Shown in pieces: positions 38,301 through 53,912 of a stretch of 64,000 nt of DNA (position 1 is its first letter; every line of letters begins with the position of its first letter). Source of the stretch: Paragonimus westermani (taxonomy: Eukaryota > Platyhelminthes > Trematoda > Plagiorchiida > Troglotrematidae); the NCBI GenBank assembly GCA_008508345.1, contig QNGE01000857.1:123236-187235 (forward strand). Direction: 5' to 3'. Both the position numbers and the translations under genes were made by a program. The notes under the pieces are model-generated. The model worked only from the letters and a program-made list of their open reading frames with translations. It was not told where the DNA came from and did not search any database.

Positions 38301-41300
38301 ATAAGAACGAATAAGACAATACGCTGGTTTCCCGAAATACCCACAGGCATCAACTGTCAAACATAGCCCCTGAAGAGAATACTCAGTTACATCTCCTTGT
38401 GGTAAAGATACTATACGTCACTGCAGAAAGGTAGATACAGACACTAGGAGCAATAGCCAGGTTGATGAGTCGTCCGTCATTCGAATAAATGAATTAGAAC
38501 CTTTGGTACCAAACATCCTACGAGACAGGTTACAGAAAACATGATTGAAGTACGAACTGAATAAATTACACGAATGAACACTACCCAAAGTGTTACAACA
38601 ACTCTAAGATCCCTAGCTCTTGAAATACATTTGACAACTGCGTACGCACAATCCCATACATCACAGATTTGACAGCCGACCGAAGAGTCTGCGATATCAA
38701 TTTAGGAAACAGCAATAGCATGTAGTAGCTCTTGTGCAATCAAGGGAACAAAGATGACGTGCCAAAACTGAAGAAAGCAGATTTTCACATAACCTGGCAA
38801 CAGATAAACAATCGATTGCCTGTTTATGGCTCAACTTTTTAGAGTGATTCCTGGCTCCGGATAGTGGAGAAACGTTCACAATGAAATAAACAGTGAACTG
38901 TTCACACGGCAAAACCTGACGGGTTGAGCCTACGAACAGGATTGGTCCCAGCACAGTCGTGAGAAAACTGCATGAGCTGGAAATAGGGGTGCGCGATTTG
39001 CCGTACAATCGGCTAAGGGTAGCTAACATGCCGGAATAAAAATCCGGGAATGTATACACATACACAGCCTGCTCCGAACCCAACCTCTGAAAGAAAACAA
39101 GAGTGGACTCCAATCAAAATCTGTTATTGTGCCAAACATAACCTTATTTATGATTAATACCCAAATCTATTGATCAACTTGTTCGTCTACCTCTGTTGGT
39201 CGATGACCTGTTTGCTCCCCTCGAATGATGTGCCATTTGCTCTGTGTTCAAAATGTTGACGTTTGATCCAATGGTCTTGCTCGGTTTGTTGATCGTTTCT
39301 GGCGTGCTAAGTGGTTAAGAGGCACCACATCAATTGAACGCCGTTTCATACGATTATTGGTGAATGTGTCTGGCTTTGCCGATCGGCGTGAATCTGCGTC
39401 TATTGCAGCCCATAATCAGTACTAGTGAACAACCAAGACCGCGCCTTTCCTATTTGACGAATTCACTCAGAAGTGTTCAAACATGTGCAACCTCCACGGC
39501 TCATGCAATCATGAGCTAATCAGCAGGGACAATGGGAATTTCCACCGGGAACACAAGTGCATCTCTATTTCGCCATCAGTACAAAAAATTGGTTATCACG
39601 TACAATATCGCCCGTTGCCACAGTAACGTAAAAACAATATTTGCACGTTTGGCGCCGCAAATTTTCCACATTAAGGGTGGTCGGTGCTTCATATACACGT
39701 CCATTTACTTTTTTTATGCTCTGATGAACTTATGTTTGTAATCGCATTTTTATAATACTTTTCTGTTACTTATGTATCACAGGGTCTTAGTGGTTGCGAC
39801 GATCACAGTGTATAGTCTCTCATAATGAAAGCCAACCTTAAACTTTCATCCACTAAGCTGAGCACAATATCGTGTTTTAAAGCCAAAATAATGCGTCAAT
39901 GATGAGGAATTGAACGTAGTTTCCAACCCGTTACGTAGGCAATGATATCCTATTACTCACTCATGGTGAAGATCGTGAGGTGGTATCAGTCCATGCACTC
40001 CACTCAGCCACATATGGAAATAGTTAAGAAATGAAACAACAAGGCGAAGTGTACACTTAACCAAGATAAGCCAGTTGATTGAGGCCATTGAACATTGACT
40101 TAATCTCAGTGCTATAATGCAGTAGTTAAAATACAAAAACCAGGATTTATGTAGCTGATGAACAGAACTCCAACATGTCTTTGATTTGCGTGGAAGAATC
40201 GACAGAATCTGAGAGAGAGACATTTTCAATCGACAAGGTACTCAATTGCCCAACGGCTACCATGTACTGTCTAACTGGCAGCTTAAGTACAAGTCACCTA
40301 AGCGGTCAGATATTAGTTTTTCAGGCACGTATTCATTTGAACTGGCTATCGGACTAATCGAGGAGAGAAAATTTAGCAAAAACCACAAATATGATCAGCA
40401 ACTTCGTTGAGCATCAAATTGAAATGAAAAATCAAAACTACTGCTTGACTCCAAATGTGTCCTTAACGGTTAACCAGTACTGGAAGCGACAGATCCATTT
40501 GACAAAACCAACTCGGAAAACCCATAAGCACACCATAGTACACGTATGAAAATAAACTGCAAACAACCATACCTTTCAAAGTGTTACCGTAGCATCCATT
40601 TACTACAGTTCTGGTATGCTCATCAATCCACGCGAGACACCGCTGAATCGGGGTTAGAAATTCGTACTTCTGATCCCCATGGGAAGAGGACATGTGTTGC
40701 AAGATGGCAGACGACGGAGTGCGGTTGAGAGCAGATGTAGGAGTAGACTGCGTGATAATTTTCGTGCCGTTCAGGCCAAGTGAAGTAGCCCGTTCTCGAA
40801 AGCGGCGTTTGAGGTCAAGAAAACGTTGATGCAGGGTACATACACTGATGAGGAGAAAACGGGTGAGAAAAAGCGTGCGGAAAGATAAAAGGTTCATTGA
40901 CTTATACATACATGTACGGAAGACGTACGAACAACTGCGTGCGAGTGCACAGAGAAAATAAATTGATAGGCGAACAATATGTGAGGATAGCACACAGTAT
41001 TTCCAACACAAAAAACGTTTGAACAGACTGCGCTGATCCAAACAGCGATGGGTTGTAAGATGGGATGGAAACGGAAACAATCCTGTTTACAAGCAGTCAA
41101 ATGTTCTTAATCCATCTGCGGGTGAATTTATCCGTAAATAACTAATAGCCAATGACAACTATGAGAAACACAATACTTTAACATTAGGCATATTAATTTC
41201 GAATGGACTTATAAGACAACTCGAGTATTTTTTGAGACAATCGAGTACGGAGTTCAATCCGATTCATGTAAACCCTTATTTTTTTTACAACGATCAGACA

Positions 41301-44300
41301 GACGATCTACTAATGCGAACCTGAGAACAGCAGTCTATATGAACTAGGCGCTTGGACGATGACCTTTTAGAACAATCAGGCTGTTCATACGAACTTGTTC
41401 CACATCGTTTATAATCTATATGGTTAAAAAATCTTTTCTGGCGATCTGCTAATCAGGTTCTTATGAAAATCAAACGCGCGGAGATGGAGATAAAAAAAAT
41501 GACCGTAGTGAAAGTTTGGTTAACGTCAAGTTCACATCAACCGGAAAGAAACGAAGAAGCAAATTAGATGTGAAAACAATTTAATTTTAGAAATGCAAAA
41601 TAATTAAGCGGGATATCCACAAATAGGCACATCAGTTGGTTGAACAAACAAACGTAAGTGAAAGAAAACAGTACAAACGAATATTGGACGGAACACGGCT
41701 TTGTCAAGGCAAAAACGCATGTAGTCAAAATCAGACCAAACACCAGCACCAAAAACACTGTTAGCTTACTCTCGATAGATTTGTTCAGTGTGTACATAGC
41801 GACCGGTGCGCAAATGTTGAACTTGATTAAAAAGCCCGTTCAACTTGTTCTCCACTAAGTCCAACTGTTCGTTCCACCGTTCCGGCTGCCCGTCTGTTAA
41901 ATCTGCGGGATTGGAATTGGACTAAAACGGTTGGCGAGTACGTACGCCGAGAAAAAGACGAAAAGGAGGGGCGAGGACAGCGTCAGAGATGCGGACAACA
42001 GGTTGTAGTCAATGATGGACACGTAGCGCGAGCTATGAAACTAGGATAAGAAATTTAAGCACTAGTCAATAACTGAAACATCATCCAGTTAGCTTAATGA
42101 GGTCAGTCGCTATACCCTAACTGAGGAATCTTGGTCACCGCGTCATCGAGTGAGCGAATGGGAGCGATTCCACCCGTCCTATAACCAAGATGATCCCATA
42201 AGCCAAACAGTGTTCGCAAAAAACTATAGTCAAGTGTTCCGGTATTATCATTCGGTCGTGGATAATGGAGCACGGGTTATCAAGCTCGTTCCAAAATCAC
42301 GAAGATGGGGTTACAAAATTCGGTCGGGACACGAAATATGCACAACTGGTAAGCTCTACCAACGGCGAAACTTGAGTCCAGTTCATCCTTGACAGTCAAT
42401 TAAATTTCAGTATTATGTAGCATGTGAATGTAAACACACCTGGAACCCATTAGAAATAACAGGTCACGATCAACTGAGGAGTGTACAATCAATGACCACT
42501 GAAGAAAAATCAGGAAATCAAGAAAGCAAACGTGAAAGTTAATCAAGCAAACGTTTCTATCCACATAAAGGGGCATCATCACAAAGGCATTTGCTGCAGT
42601 TCACATTGGTGATGTGTGGGATCACGCGACGCATTCATGCTGGCAAATGGGCATGACACGTCCGCGTGATGTGCCACTGACTGCCCCTCACGCATTGTGT
42701 GCGCGTCCAACGTTCGACCAATAACCAAACGGAGTTGGCATCACATCGACCATGGGAACTAATCGCACACGTCTCTGACTCACACAGTGCGCATTGCTTT
42801 AAACTTAATTGAATGCTCTGTATCTTCTTGTTGGTGTCGTTGCAATAAACCCTTCTATTTGTCTACTATCACCCTATGAACATAGCAGGCAGGCGAGACA
42901 AAAAATGGACTCGATAGAGGACTTCACGGTTCATAAATTCAGTCCTTCCAAATCCACCTTTTTTATGCAGATTGCAAGTGTCTCACATCGGGCATTGATT
43001 ACGCACGTTTGCATCTCTATCACAGACTTGCAAACCGCAGTTACGTATGACCCCAATACTGCAGTAGGATGACGTGATTACAAGTGTCTGAGACAGACAT
43101 GAAGCGCCATCAGATGAACGACATTGCTGATGACCGACAAGCTGCTCGAAAAGAGAACGAATGGATAAACGTACTTTCAGAATAATCTACTCCTGTCTAT
43201 TTTACTCATAATTTGATGCACCCATAATCAACGAATTGATTGAGATTTGCAAAGTTTGATGATTATCACTTACACTGCATGGCTCACTTTCGTCCACGTT
43301 CTCATTCACTCAGCCGAGTTCGATCCCACTAGATGGCACGATCAAAGGAACTCAACACGACAAACTAGTGTGGTGGAATCCATGGATTTATTGACCTGAT
43401 CGCACCTAGTGCGAGATCACTAGAGTAGTGGACGAAATACACGAATACAAGGACTCCAGGTCGACTCTCGATCCAGAGGCGGATACGCACAAAGGAAATT
43501 AAAATCTAACTCTTTCAAAAGTGGGGATTGTCTGAAGAGCGTGTACACAATCAGGACAGTTGTGATCGAACACGACTGGTGTTCGGTTGGTAAGAAAATA
43601 AATAATTGCCTCATAATGTGGAATCAACTCAACACAGTCAAATGAAAGAGACCACAGTCAAGGAACGTAAAGGTGGGAGTGGGTACGGGGAAACACCAGA
43701 ATTCCACTTCGTAAATCTCATGGTTTGTTGTCAGGACAAACTTACTGATGCTTAAACGATGAACAGGAATATGGAATACCGTTAAACTCTTTTACGCAGT
43801 CTACTGGGTGTGGGGAAATTATATTAGAGAACCAAATGTACAGCAGGTGAAACAAGTAGTTATTTTCTGCACCTGCTACGTATCCGACACATAGGCTATA
43901 GCAGTAAACTAAAGCCCACGCAGTTGCCAGTAAAATAGGGTTGGGTGAAATATGGATTAATTGATCCACAAGGTAATCGATTTACAACGCATATACACAT
44001 GGGAAAACAAGGGCAAATACCGTGGAAGTGATCTTAACTGGTGGCATCCAAGTCCAATTGAGAGTTTCGTTAGCTCATACGAATAAGCTGCGATGTCTTG
44101 AATTGGGGCAACAGAATTCCAAACATGAGAGTGGGCGTGGGGTCAGCGAAGAGACGTAGATGACTGAGCAAATTAGCGCAAGATGGAAATAGTTCGACAG
44201 CGGCTAACTGAAAGGCTCGCCGAGGTAAAAAGCAGGTAGGAAGGAATTAAATATGCATACTCATTGGCATGGAACAGTCGGCTGTATTACGCCGATAATC

Positions 44301-47300
44301 TTTTCGCAGGCCAATACTAGGATGAACACTGTTACCGTAGGTGTAACGATGAAAACAGCTTTGAGTGTGGAGAGAGACGAGCACCTAACTCATTCACACA
44401 TTGCATCTAGGATGGTGGAGCGGACGGTGCCCTAGTTCGCTAGGACAGTTAAACCAAAAAACAACCAGCACCTAGTTTCGGCTTCCGAAAGATTTTGAAA
44501 ACTTCAGCAAAAAGTGACGAAGCACCAACAAATCATGTAAGCAAAGGCCCAATGTCTGTTTAGGGCTAACCCCCATATCCAATCGAGTCATTTTATTGCC
44601 AGAATACGCTCATAGCTCTATGGACGATGTTTCTTCCGTACGTTTTGAATAGTAAAAGGGGTTGAAGAACAAGATAAGAACAATCACTATATGTACCATA
44701 ACATGGCCTACATTGAGTATCTTGTGTTTTTACCACCCGTCACGACGTCTCTATTAAAGCAAACGTAAGCTTCCTAAACTGGGAAACGGTCCGGGTTGAT
44801 GAACACCATGCCTTAAACAGCCCCATACCTATGCAGTGTTGTTCAGAGCTGAGGGAAAGGTTTCTTTTCTCCAATCTACCTACTTCTGTGAGTATAACGA
44901 CAGCGAAGACATGTGTGTTTTCTATCCAAATGTCTTGTCATTCTTTCTATTATATCTGTGACTAATACTTTCCATCACTTTTACTCGATTTGTTTAAATC
45001 AGTCACTGCCTCACAAACAGTGTGACATTGGTCACTTAGATCTTTGTATAATCGTAATGTGTAAGAGAAACGTAAACGCAGAACAACTGCGTTTTGCACC
45101 ACGCTTACACTACAATAACAAGCATAAGAACTGCTGCTACATATTTAATAGAATTAGCTCAGTCGCCCACAAAACCTTATGCCGTCCTTGGTGGACGTCT
45201 TCCTCGGGCGAACACTTCCAGAAGAATCTTCAACAATGAATTCACTGTCTTGGACTTCCGTTAACCCTCGTATGACAATCCAGTGTCAAGATTAGCTATC
45301 AGTCCACATTCCGTTATCCCGTCAGACTGATACGAACTTTGAGTTGAACACTGAACGCTTTTCAAAACCGCCTGCGTTCAGGAAAGCCACATGTAGTCGA
45401 ATGATTCACTTGCAGTTTGGAGCAATTACGTAGTTACTTGCAGAGACACTCAGCTTAGAAGATCAGTTACTTAAGCACGGAAGAAAGAGAAACGGAACCT
45501 TGACAGTATGATTATGTTGCGGTCAAAAATGGGTGTGATGTTGGGAGGGACGGTGTATTTTGGTCTAAGGTGTACATCGTAACCGCACATTCGAACGTAC
45601 GCGATATACCTCACCCAAACAGGGAATAAGGAGGAAGCGAAAAACTTTACATCCGATAGTTGAAAGTCAGTGTCGTGACAGCTCATTAAATAGATTAAGT
45701 TTAAAAATGCACCGTACCATAATGTAATTAGGTCAAAACGATACACGTATGCCTAAGACAGGCTAACTGCAAGAACGGCCCAGCAACGTTTGCCTGACTT
45801 CCTTGAATTCGTCAAGAGCGAGCATCCAGTTTTCACACTACAAAGTGACATACAAGATCGCATATGGCAGACTGGGCCGTCCATAACAACACAGAGACAA
45901 CTTTGGCAACCAGACTACAATCGGTTAACGAGTAATTACGGGCAAAGGCGTCGTTACCTTTGACCTACTGCGAAAACAATACATCACCAATGGCCGATAC
46001 TGCGACTTTACCGTTCCTGGACTAGACAAAGAAAAAGGTCCAATTTGGGAATAAAGAAGAGCGGGACGCGTGCAACCCAAAGGGTGAGGCTTCTAGGTCG
46101 AAACTCAAACAATCAACGTCAAGATGCCTAGACATTGCAAACAAACAAAAAAAGGTATCCGGAAGACAGCTTGATTACGACTACACTGATGGACTTTACA
46201 CCATATACACTTCAGCCGAACCACGATAAAAGTCATCCCATTGAACTCGGTAAACCGCCGTTCCACTAAAAGTGTCCAGGCAGATGTCAAATCAGCCACA
46301 GGGTCCTTAGCATCAGAGACGAGCAAAATCAAAGGATCCAAAATTATAGGTGATTGTTCTTACTCCCCTTTGCACATACAACCAATGGTCACTACGTACG
46401 CTACAGGGTGATAAGAGGGGAGGACAAAAGAGGTGGGTTAGCATTCTCCATTGAGTTCACACAACACCGAGGAGTACAAATCAGTAGCTCATAGCGGTAC
46501 CAGCAAAACAGGGATATGCAAAACTCACTTCCGGCACATGACGTTCTAGTGCAACCAGCTGAGATTCAACCGATTTGCACTCGCGTGTCGCACGATTTCC
46601 GGCCCACTGAAGTCGGTCCAACCGATGGGCTTCACTGCGCGCGGCCAGTTCGCGTTCCTGTAATGCCAAATCGTACTCTCCCCATAGCCGATTGATTTGC
46701 TCAATGCACAAGAACGACTCATTCGGCAACTTTCCACATCGAATGGCAGGCTAATCAGACAAAGCGGGTGGGATCAGTAGCAAGTAAAGTGATATGGATA
46801 AACACGTTGAAAAGAAAACCAAGGAAGAGGATATCTCAACGAGCATTGAAGAGCATATCGCAGAAACAAACACGTTCTACGCACGCAAGTCGACTTTCAA
46901 GTTGAGATGATTGGAACATAGTGACTCGGATAAGCGAACTGGAAAAGTTCGTGTCTGGTTAGACGAGCCAAACAAACTGCACAAAAATGCGGGAAACTAA
47001 CTCGTTGAAAATGGGAAAACCAACCTTTAATTCTTCATACATTCGAACAAGTTGCTGACGCTCCCTTTCCCTACGCGGGCGATCCTCAAGACGATGTCGC
47101 TTGATCTCTCCGATAACGCGTTGCTGAACTAATTTTAAATCGGGCGGGAAATTCCTCGCCGACATCTGATCCGTGGTCAAGCGCAACCACTGTGCAAGAT
47201 CAGTTGCTAGTGTTCGACATTCGGTCCAACGAGAGTTAAGTTCGTTGGTGGACTGAATAGTCGAAGAGGCGACAGCAGCTGACTTAGATGGTGCCACCGT

Positions 47301-50300
47301 ATCTTGCGTGACACCAGGATAAAACGCAGGCATTGGAGGCACAAATGGCGTTTCGACCACCAGAGACTCATACAATGAAGCAACATAGGTCATGATTGAG
47401 CGCTCGTCCGTGGTGGCTGCCAAATCTGCAACGAGAGTGGAGGGGGAAATAACACGAGATTGAAGTCCAATCGATTTGGGTCTAAGAACTGGGAATTCCA
47501 TAGAGAAAACCAAAGTCAGAGAGAAAGTTCGTGCCAGCTGGCCAATAAGTACCAACAAGCGTGTCAAAAGAATCTGATCTAAATCATACGGTAACCTAGG
47601 GAACACAAACGGGTAAGGATGACAATCAAACAGCCGTAACCAACATGAAAACAATCTTCTCCAACACCGCACATCTGACGACCAAACTAATGCAGTCCCG
47701 TACCCGTTTGAGTTAACTATGAATTAATCATTGAACCATGACTACTCCAAGAACCACTTTTCCATGTTTTATAATAAAATGAAAGTTAGCAATTACCTGT
47801 AATTCCTATATGTAACAAGGTTAATGAAAGCATTGGGAGAATCGTATACTCATGTACATCATTAATTGTACCACAGATGAAGTGATTAGAGGAAAAGCGC
47901 ATTTCTTCATAGAAATATTGCAACAGTCCGTAACAAGAAGGCGATTAATCTGCCTCGTTATAATTGCAACATGTCTGCACTCTTTTCCGATAAGCCGTGT
48001 TAACCCCAATAGCTGGGAATATACCAAACGACCAATGTAGATAGCGTTTAAGACATTATCCAAGACCTGGCAAATTTATCATTTATTCCGTATGGGTGAT
48101 TCAGTTTAGATGCTGTGTTTCAACGTTATCATTCAGATCTAAACTGTTAGGTGATAGTTTCAAAAATTCCAAGGTTGTGGGAAGTTTGATATGTAAAAGG
48201 GGTGCTAACATTAGATTAATCAGCCAAACAACCATAATATCTAAGAGGCGTAAAAGACATAATCATACAGAAAAACAAAGTGTTCTGTCAAATGGTGTGA
48301 CAGTACTCTTTAACGGTCTTAGTAACTGTCTGAATGAACTCGTTACTATCAACTGTGTCCTTGTTTGTGGATCAATTAGAACTTTTGTCGATAAACGATA
48401 GCAAGGCAGCAATGAATAGCTGTACGTTTTTACGCTTGATTCTCCTCGGCCGTCAAAATAAACATCACCGATCACTTTGATTCTTACAAATTACAATCAC
48501 TGAAAATTAACCTTGAATGAATACTTTGTAGTCGAAGTAAATTGACCGTTAACACAGTGGATAGCGGTCGTGCACAACTGAGACGATTTCGTATTTTAAT
48601 CTATTCTGGTCTTTTGTCCTAACCGAGCAATTTGCCACACTAAGCAAAAAGACGCAATTTCGTTTTAAAAAACCGTAGTTAAACTCGAGGTCTTGTATTG
48701 TTGCATGTGTTTTCAGTAATTTACCGTAGTTACTATTAACCCTGAAGTATGTGTGATTAGCGTCTTACTTTAAGGCTAGTAGTATTTTGTCCGCGAAATG
48801 TGTTAGTTATTTGGATAAGAACCGAGGTTCAAGTGCTGTACGATCCCAGACGCTGCGTTTATGTGACCATGCGTGTGGTTACGGTAAAACTACCCGGATA
48901 GTGACAAAAACCGAGAATAACCGTTTTCAATGTTTTCGAAGTCAACGTGACGTGTAGTGATGATGTTTCCGCGGATGAAGAAAACGTTTACAGCCAGTAA
49001 ATATCCACCTGGACGATCACTCAACACCCTGCGAGCAGGATAAAAAAGAGACGTATTCTTGTGTTGAGAACGGAAAGTACGTTGGCTATCATCCTGAACA
49101 GTGTCAAGCTTAGGCAAGAGAATTCATGTTCTTGTCTACTAAAGCAGATATCTAAGTGCAAAAACTGCATACTGGATTGTCATATTCAGTCCACAGGGAA
49201 ATAACTAACGGGAAACAAGGTAGCACGTACTCAATGATGACTGAATCTATAGCTGTAATTTTTAGGCATAGGGTACCAATCATCAAGCAGAGATTCGGAC
49301 GTGCGCTAGTTGTTGTCTGGTTAGTCCATGGATAAATGCAGCAATACCGAACGTGCACGGTGCAAACGGGATTGCAGAAATCCACAACAAAAAATGTATA
49401 AGATTCCCTAAAATAGCGATCGAGCTGCTTCTTCAGCTTCAACGGTGGACAACAGACAACATACGCATAATTTAATAGGACATAAACGCACATTAGAATG
49501 GAGAGTATACAATTTAAACAGTACTGTCAAAGCGTTTATCAGGAGCTGAGGTGAAACCAATCTACGTCAAACATGCATGAATTTCGGTTGAGACAGTCTG
49601 TTTGGAACCGCCAACAAAACCAGCATCAAACTCACCCTCAGCATCAAACAGTCGGGCTACCTGAAGTTCCCGCAGAGCCAAGTTGAATGCAAGTTCCAGG
49701 TTTTGATTGGCGCTCTGACGATCGACCACTTGGAAATCAACCAACTCCGGCCTGGTATATCATACGACAGACGGGAAAAAATAACACGTCGATTGAACCT
49801 CGATAGAGAAGAATACGTATTGCCTAATAAATTAAAAACTGGTAGTCAGAAACGAGTCATATGGGACACAACTCTCAATCAAACAATAGAGAAACCTGAT
49901 AGAACTGCAAACTCTACAATGTGCTTAATGGGATACAAAGAATAGAAAACAAAACCCGCTCACCTGTATCGATGGAGGATGGCCAAAAAGGCTCGACCGT
50001 CCCGCCAAGAATCTGAAAAATCCCGTACAAACACTCCCGGATAGCCGGCTGTGACGGAACGGCACCAGGCGAGTAAACTTTGTCTCGCAGCTTCGTCCAC
50101 CGAGATATCTGTATTCAACGTCGTGCTAACTCCCGGCTGGTTCTGCAACACTTCTGTGAGCTGTGAGGAACGAGCACCGGTGGAAGAGAGAGTGATCGGA
50201 CTATCACGGAGTGAGGTTCGAGAATAGTTATAAGGGAAGATTGGTCGCCTGAATTTTGTCAAATCCAGCCAATTCGTCACTGACCGCCACCTATGCATGG

Positions 50301-53300
50301 CAGTATGGATGTGAACCAATGAATACACAATCGAAATAAAGAGAGAGAAAGAGCGAAGTCCGAGTCGAGCATTTCACACACGTGAGTGTTTCACTTCTAC
50401 GGCCAACCAGATCGCACCCCTTTGATCGATCAGCAAGGACCGAGAGAGCCTGCACTGCAACCTACACATGCATACACTCCACACGTGATGAGAGCGCCCA
50501 ACACAGACGGATATGCAAACAGGCCACTAGATACAAGTGGAGTCCAAGTGGCGCAGCATGCGGAATATGCGGAAATATGTTCGCGAAAACACCAGACCGA
50601 ACTGAAAAGTGAGATCGCCACAAAGCCGTGCCCACCTTGAATGGAACATGCGGGGTGTAGACAATTACACACATCACTCAATTTAGCAGGCTAATCGAAA
50701 AACGATGTGCATTACGACCTGTGGATCCTTATTACGAGGACACTATGACACGATAACACGAGGGCTCGGGGGATATTGAAATGACATCAGTTTTCCAGTT
50801 AAAGTATGAAGGATCACACAAGTCAGGTGCTCAGCGAAGTAGAACACATGAAGAACGTTGCTCCTGGGTTTACTTAATAGCAGTGCGGTTCAACACCAGT
50901 ATTTGGAAAAGGCAAACATGCAATGGTTATGAAGAAACAACGCCCCCTGCAGGGGAGTGAAAAATATTTCATAATCATAGTCTGAAATACACCACTGATT
51001 GACACCGATCCCTAAACACCATAGGGCCATGAGAAGAAAGCAGGTCCCAGTTTAAAGACAAAAGCGAGGGAACAGTGGGACCTAATTCCAAAGAATCCAC
51101 ATACATAAATTCAAGCACTTGACACTTTGCAAATAAACATTTTGAACGACTGCAAAAGTCGCTCGATACATGGATGAAATGGACTTGTAACCCTCTGCTT
51201 TGGATAGGAAATCGATCGTACAGAGACATATTTCTCAGATAAAAACGTCCTTTACCAATTTAATTTCACGGAAACCTAAAAGCCTATAACAGTGCTGATG
51301 AATTTGCTCTCCGTCAAGGAGAAACAGTAAAGTCTAAAACGAATTGGGCCAATATTTGGATCACGTAGCGTCAACCGGTCGAGTATCTCGAACACAAATG
51401 AATGAACTCAGGCCACGGCTGTAAAAGTACATTAGGTATGAGTACGCAACGAGGCTTAGATGGGGAATGCCGGACAAAATCCGACAGACTACTCTGCGTG
51501 CAAAAATAATCCGATGATGTGTCAATCTATGCACTACGGTGAAGACTCCTGCCCTACAGTTTATGAAGCAGGATATGCCTCAAGTACCTGTATTACAGAT
51601 ACCTGTGCGAAACCAGACGCAACGTATTGTCATGCCTAGGCCCGACATGGAAGCTTAAGGTCACATAGTGACCGACTTCTTCGTCGAGTCATTTTTCATA
51701 ATGCATCAGTGTCCATTGTTTCTGTAATCGCAGCCAGGATGCCCTTCGGACCCTACGGGAACAAGTCTCGACATCAAAGATGAGCTGCATGGCAGATGAG
51801 CATACGGCTATAAAATGTGTCCCAGGCATCGGAGCCCACATAGCCACGAAAACATATCTGTGACATGTACATTCTCAAAGCACGAAGGTGCTCCGTGGCT
51901 CCTGGTCCTCGTGCCACATCTGGAGTCGAAACCGAACGCTGTTAGGAAAACTAGTGGACGAGAAGTACGTCCAAAATATGCGCCCAAACGAGTTAGTTAT
52001 CCATTACAACATCACTGAAAGAATTGCCCACTGAGTGTTTAGTGTAACCTATAAAAAAGCGCATGCGGTAGGCAACCATTCAGTTACCTCGTAAATGTTA
52101 CCTTTGCAGGCAACACAAATGTTTGGCCATATGACAGATTAACAGAGGATCAGTGGAGATCGATGTATTGGCTCCAACTGTTACGTACACACTGGCGTAG
52201 TTAATGAGGACATATTTCCCAGAAAACCACTAGTGAAGTGTTTAGCAACCAAACAACATCCAGTGACTTCCTCGTAGCCAAGACAACCGGGTCGACATAG
52301 AATGGATGGACCAGAAGATGAGTGCGCACAAAGACGAAACCGGAAATACACGAACATGAAAACGCACGTGCGCAACAACAGACGCTTGCTTTCTTTGACC
52401 GACTAAATGGCGATCGAGAAGGGAATGAAGTAAACTCATGGCCAAATTAGGTAATAGGTTAAAAAGCCCGGTTACAATGAGAAGCTAAAAAATGCAGAAG
52501 GATCAACAACCTCAGAGAAATGCATTGCTGTTCAGTGATTGGACGTTAAAAGTACCTGGGAGAAACTGGTCCGGCGTCAGAAGGTAGTAGCAGTCAGTAT
52601 TCGAGTACGATCATAGAGGACATGTGCAGTACATGTGATATAGCTGAGTAGGTGCTTAGAAGCTTGACTGGCCAATCAACGCTAAGGTGTGATGAAGAAA
52701 AACACGTGGAAATGCATACAATGGAATCCAGCCCTTGAACCAGATAGAGCTGAGAGAAACTGCGAAACTGTAATGAGGTCATTTTGGTGTAGTGAAGCAC
52801 ACGAAAGAGAACGCGATCAAAATCCCCCACTACGAGCGTTGCGGACAATCAATGGTGAGCAACGGTTCCTAACTGTGTGTATTTGGTGCCACAGCTCCCT
52901 TTCACTTAGAATCCACATAACCCCAGAAGAGGTTAGTGCTAAAACAACTCTAACGAGCAATACGATTTGATCGCAGATAGCCAAAACTATGAAAGCATCA
53001 GGAAAGTGTAAGTATACTATGCAAATAAGAACGTTCACGGTCCATTTAGGTGGGGCGATGAAATTTAGAAAGATTTTTATAACGTCAATTAGATCGAACA
53101 CATATTGACATCAGATTTGAAACGATAACATTCTAACGTATGCTACGACCAACAAGTAACGATTTCCGGTAAAGTGCCATAAAGAAGATGAGCCGGTCAA
53201 AGCACTGTGAATCAGACGGCATTGAACACTGCTTTAAAACGTTGTCCGTTATACACTGATGGTGTACTTAAGTTTGCAAAGATCGCTAACTTGAATGAAA

Positions 53301-53866
53301 GCGCATAGGTGGAACGATTCACTCAATCTAGTCTCTAAAATAAACATCACCCCATAGGATAAGCAATGTTCAACAAAACAAGAAAGACGATCTATCCAAT
53401 TTGTCTCTGGGCGACTTAGCGTGGACACACGTAGGTTGCCAGTTTGTTCGCTTGACCGTAGGATACACTGCCAAAGTTGCACTTAGATGGCATTTCATAC
53501 CGTAGAAAGTTGAAACCGGCACTTATAACTTGTAAATCCGTGTGCAGTGTAGGAAAATGTTGATAGACAGCCAAAGTTTATTTAACATAGAGATCCGTCA
53601 CACGAACACCAACCGTTCATGCCCGGACACACTGAATGTGGTTAAAATCCATTGGCCGCCTGACAAATTTGTGACACCCAATAAAAGCCAATTGATTACG
53701 ATCGACCGGGTAAAAGAACAGATAATTCATAACGAAATCGTTAATTCCAGGATAAAGCAAAACGCCAAAATGTGTACAAATGGAGATCGTTCAAATTACT
53801 AACGTCTAACAGATTTGTCATAGAACAATTCTGACACAAAAACTATGCATATCAGACAGTAGGTGG

Positions 53867-53912
<46 letters not shown>

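Noticed and set aside
50161..50328. Upstream in-frame extension of exon 4 starting with an ATG
   Set aside because: A pyrimidine-rich acceptor at 50161 gives phase 0 after exon 3, and the extension has no CH-domain similarity.
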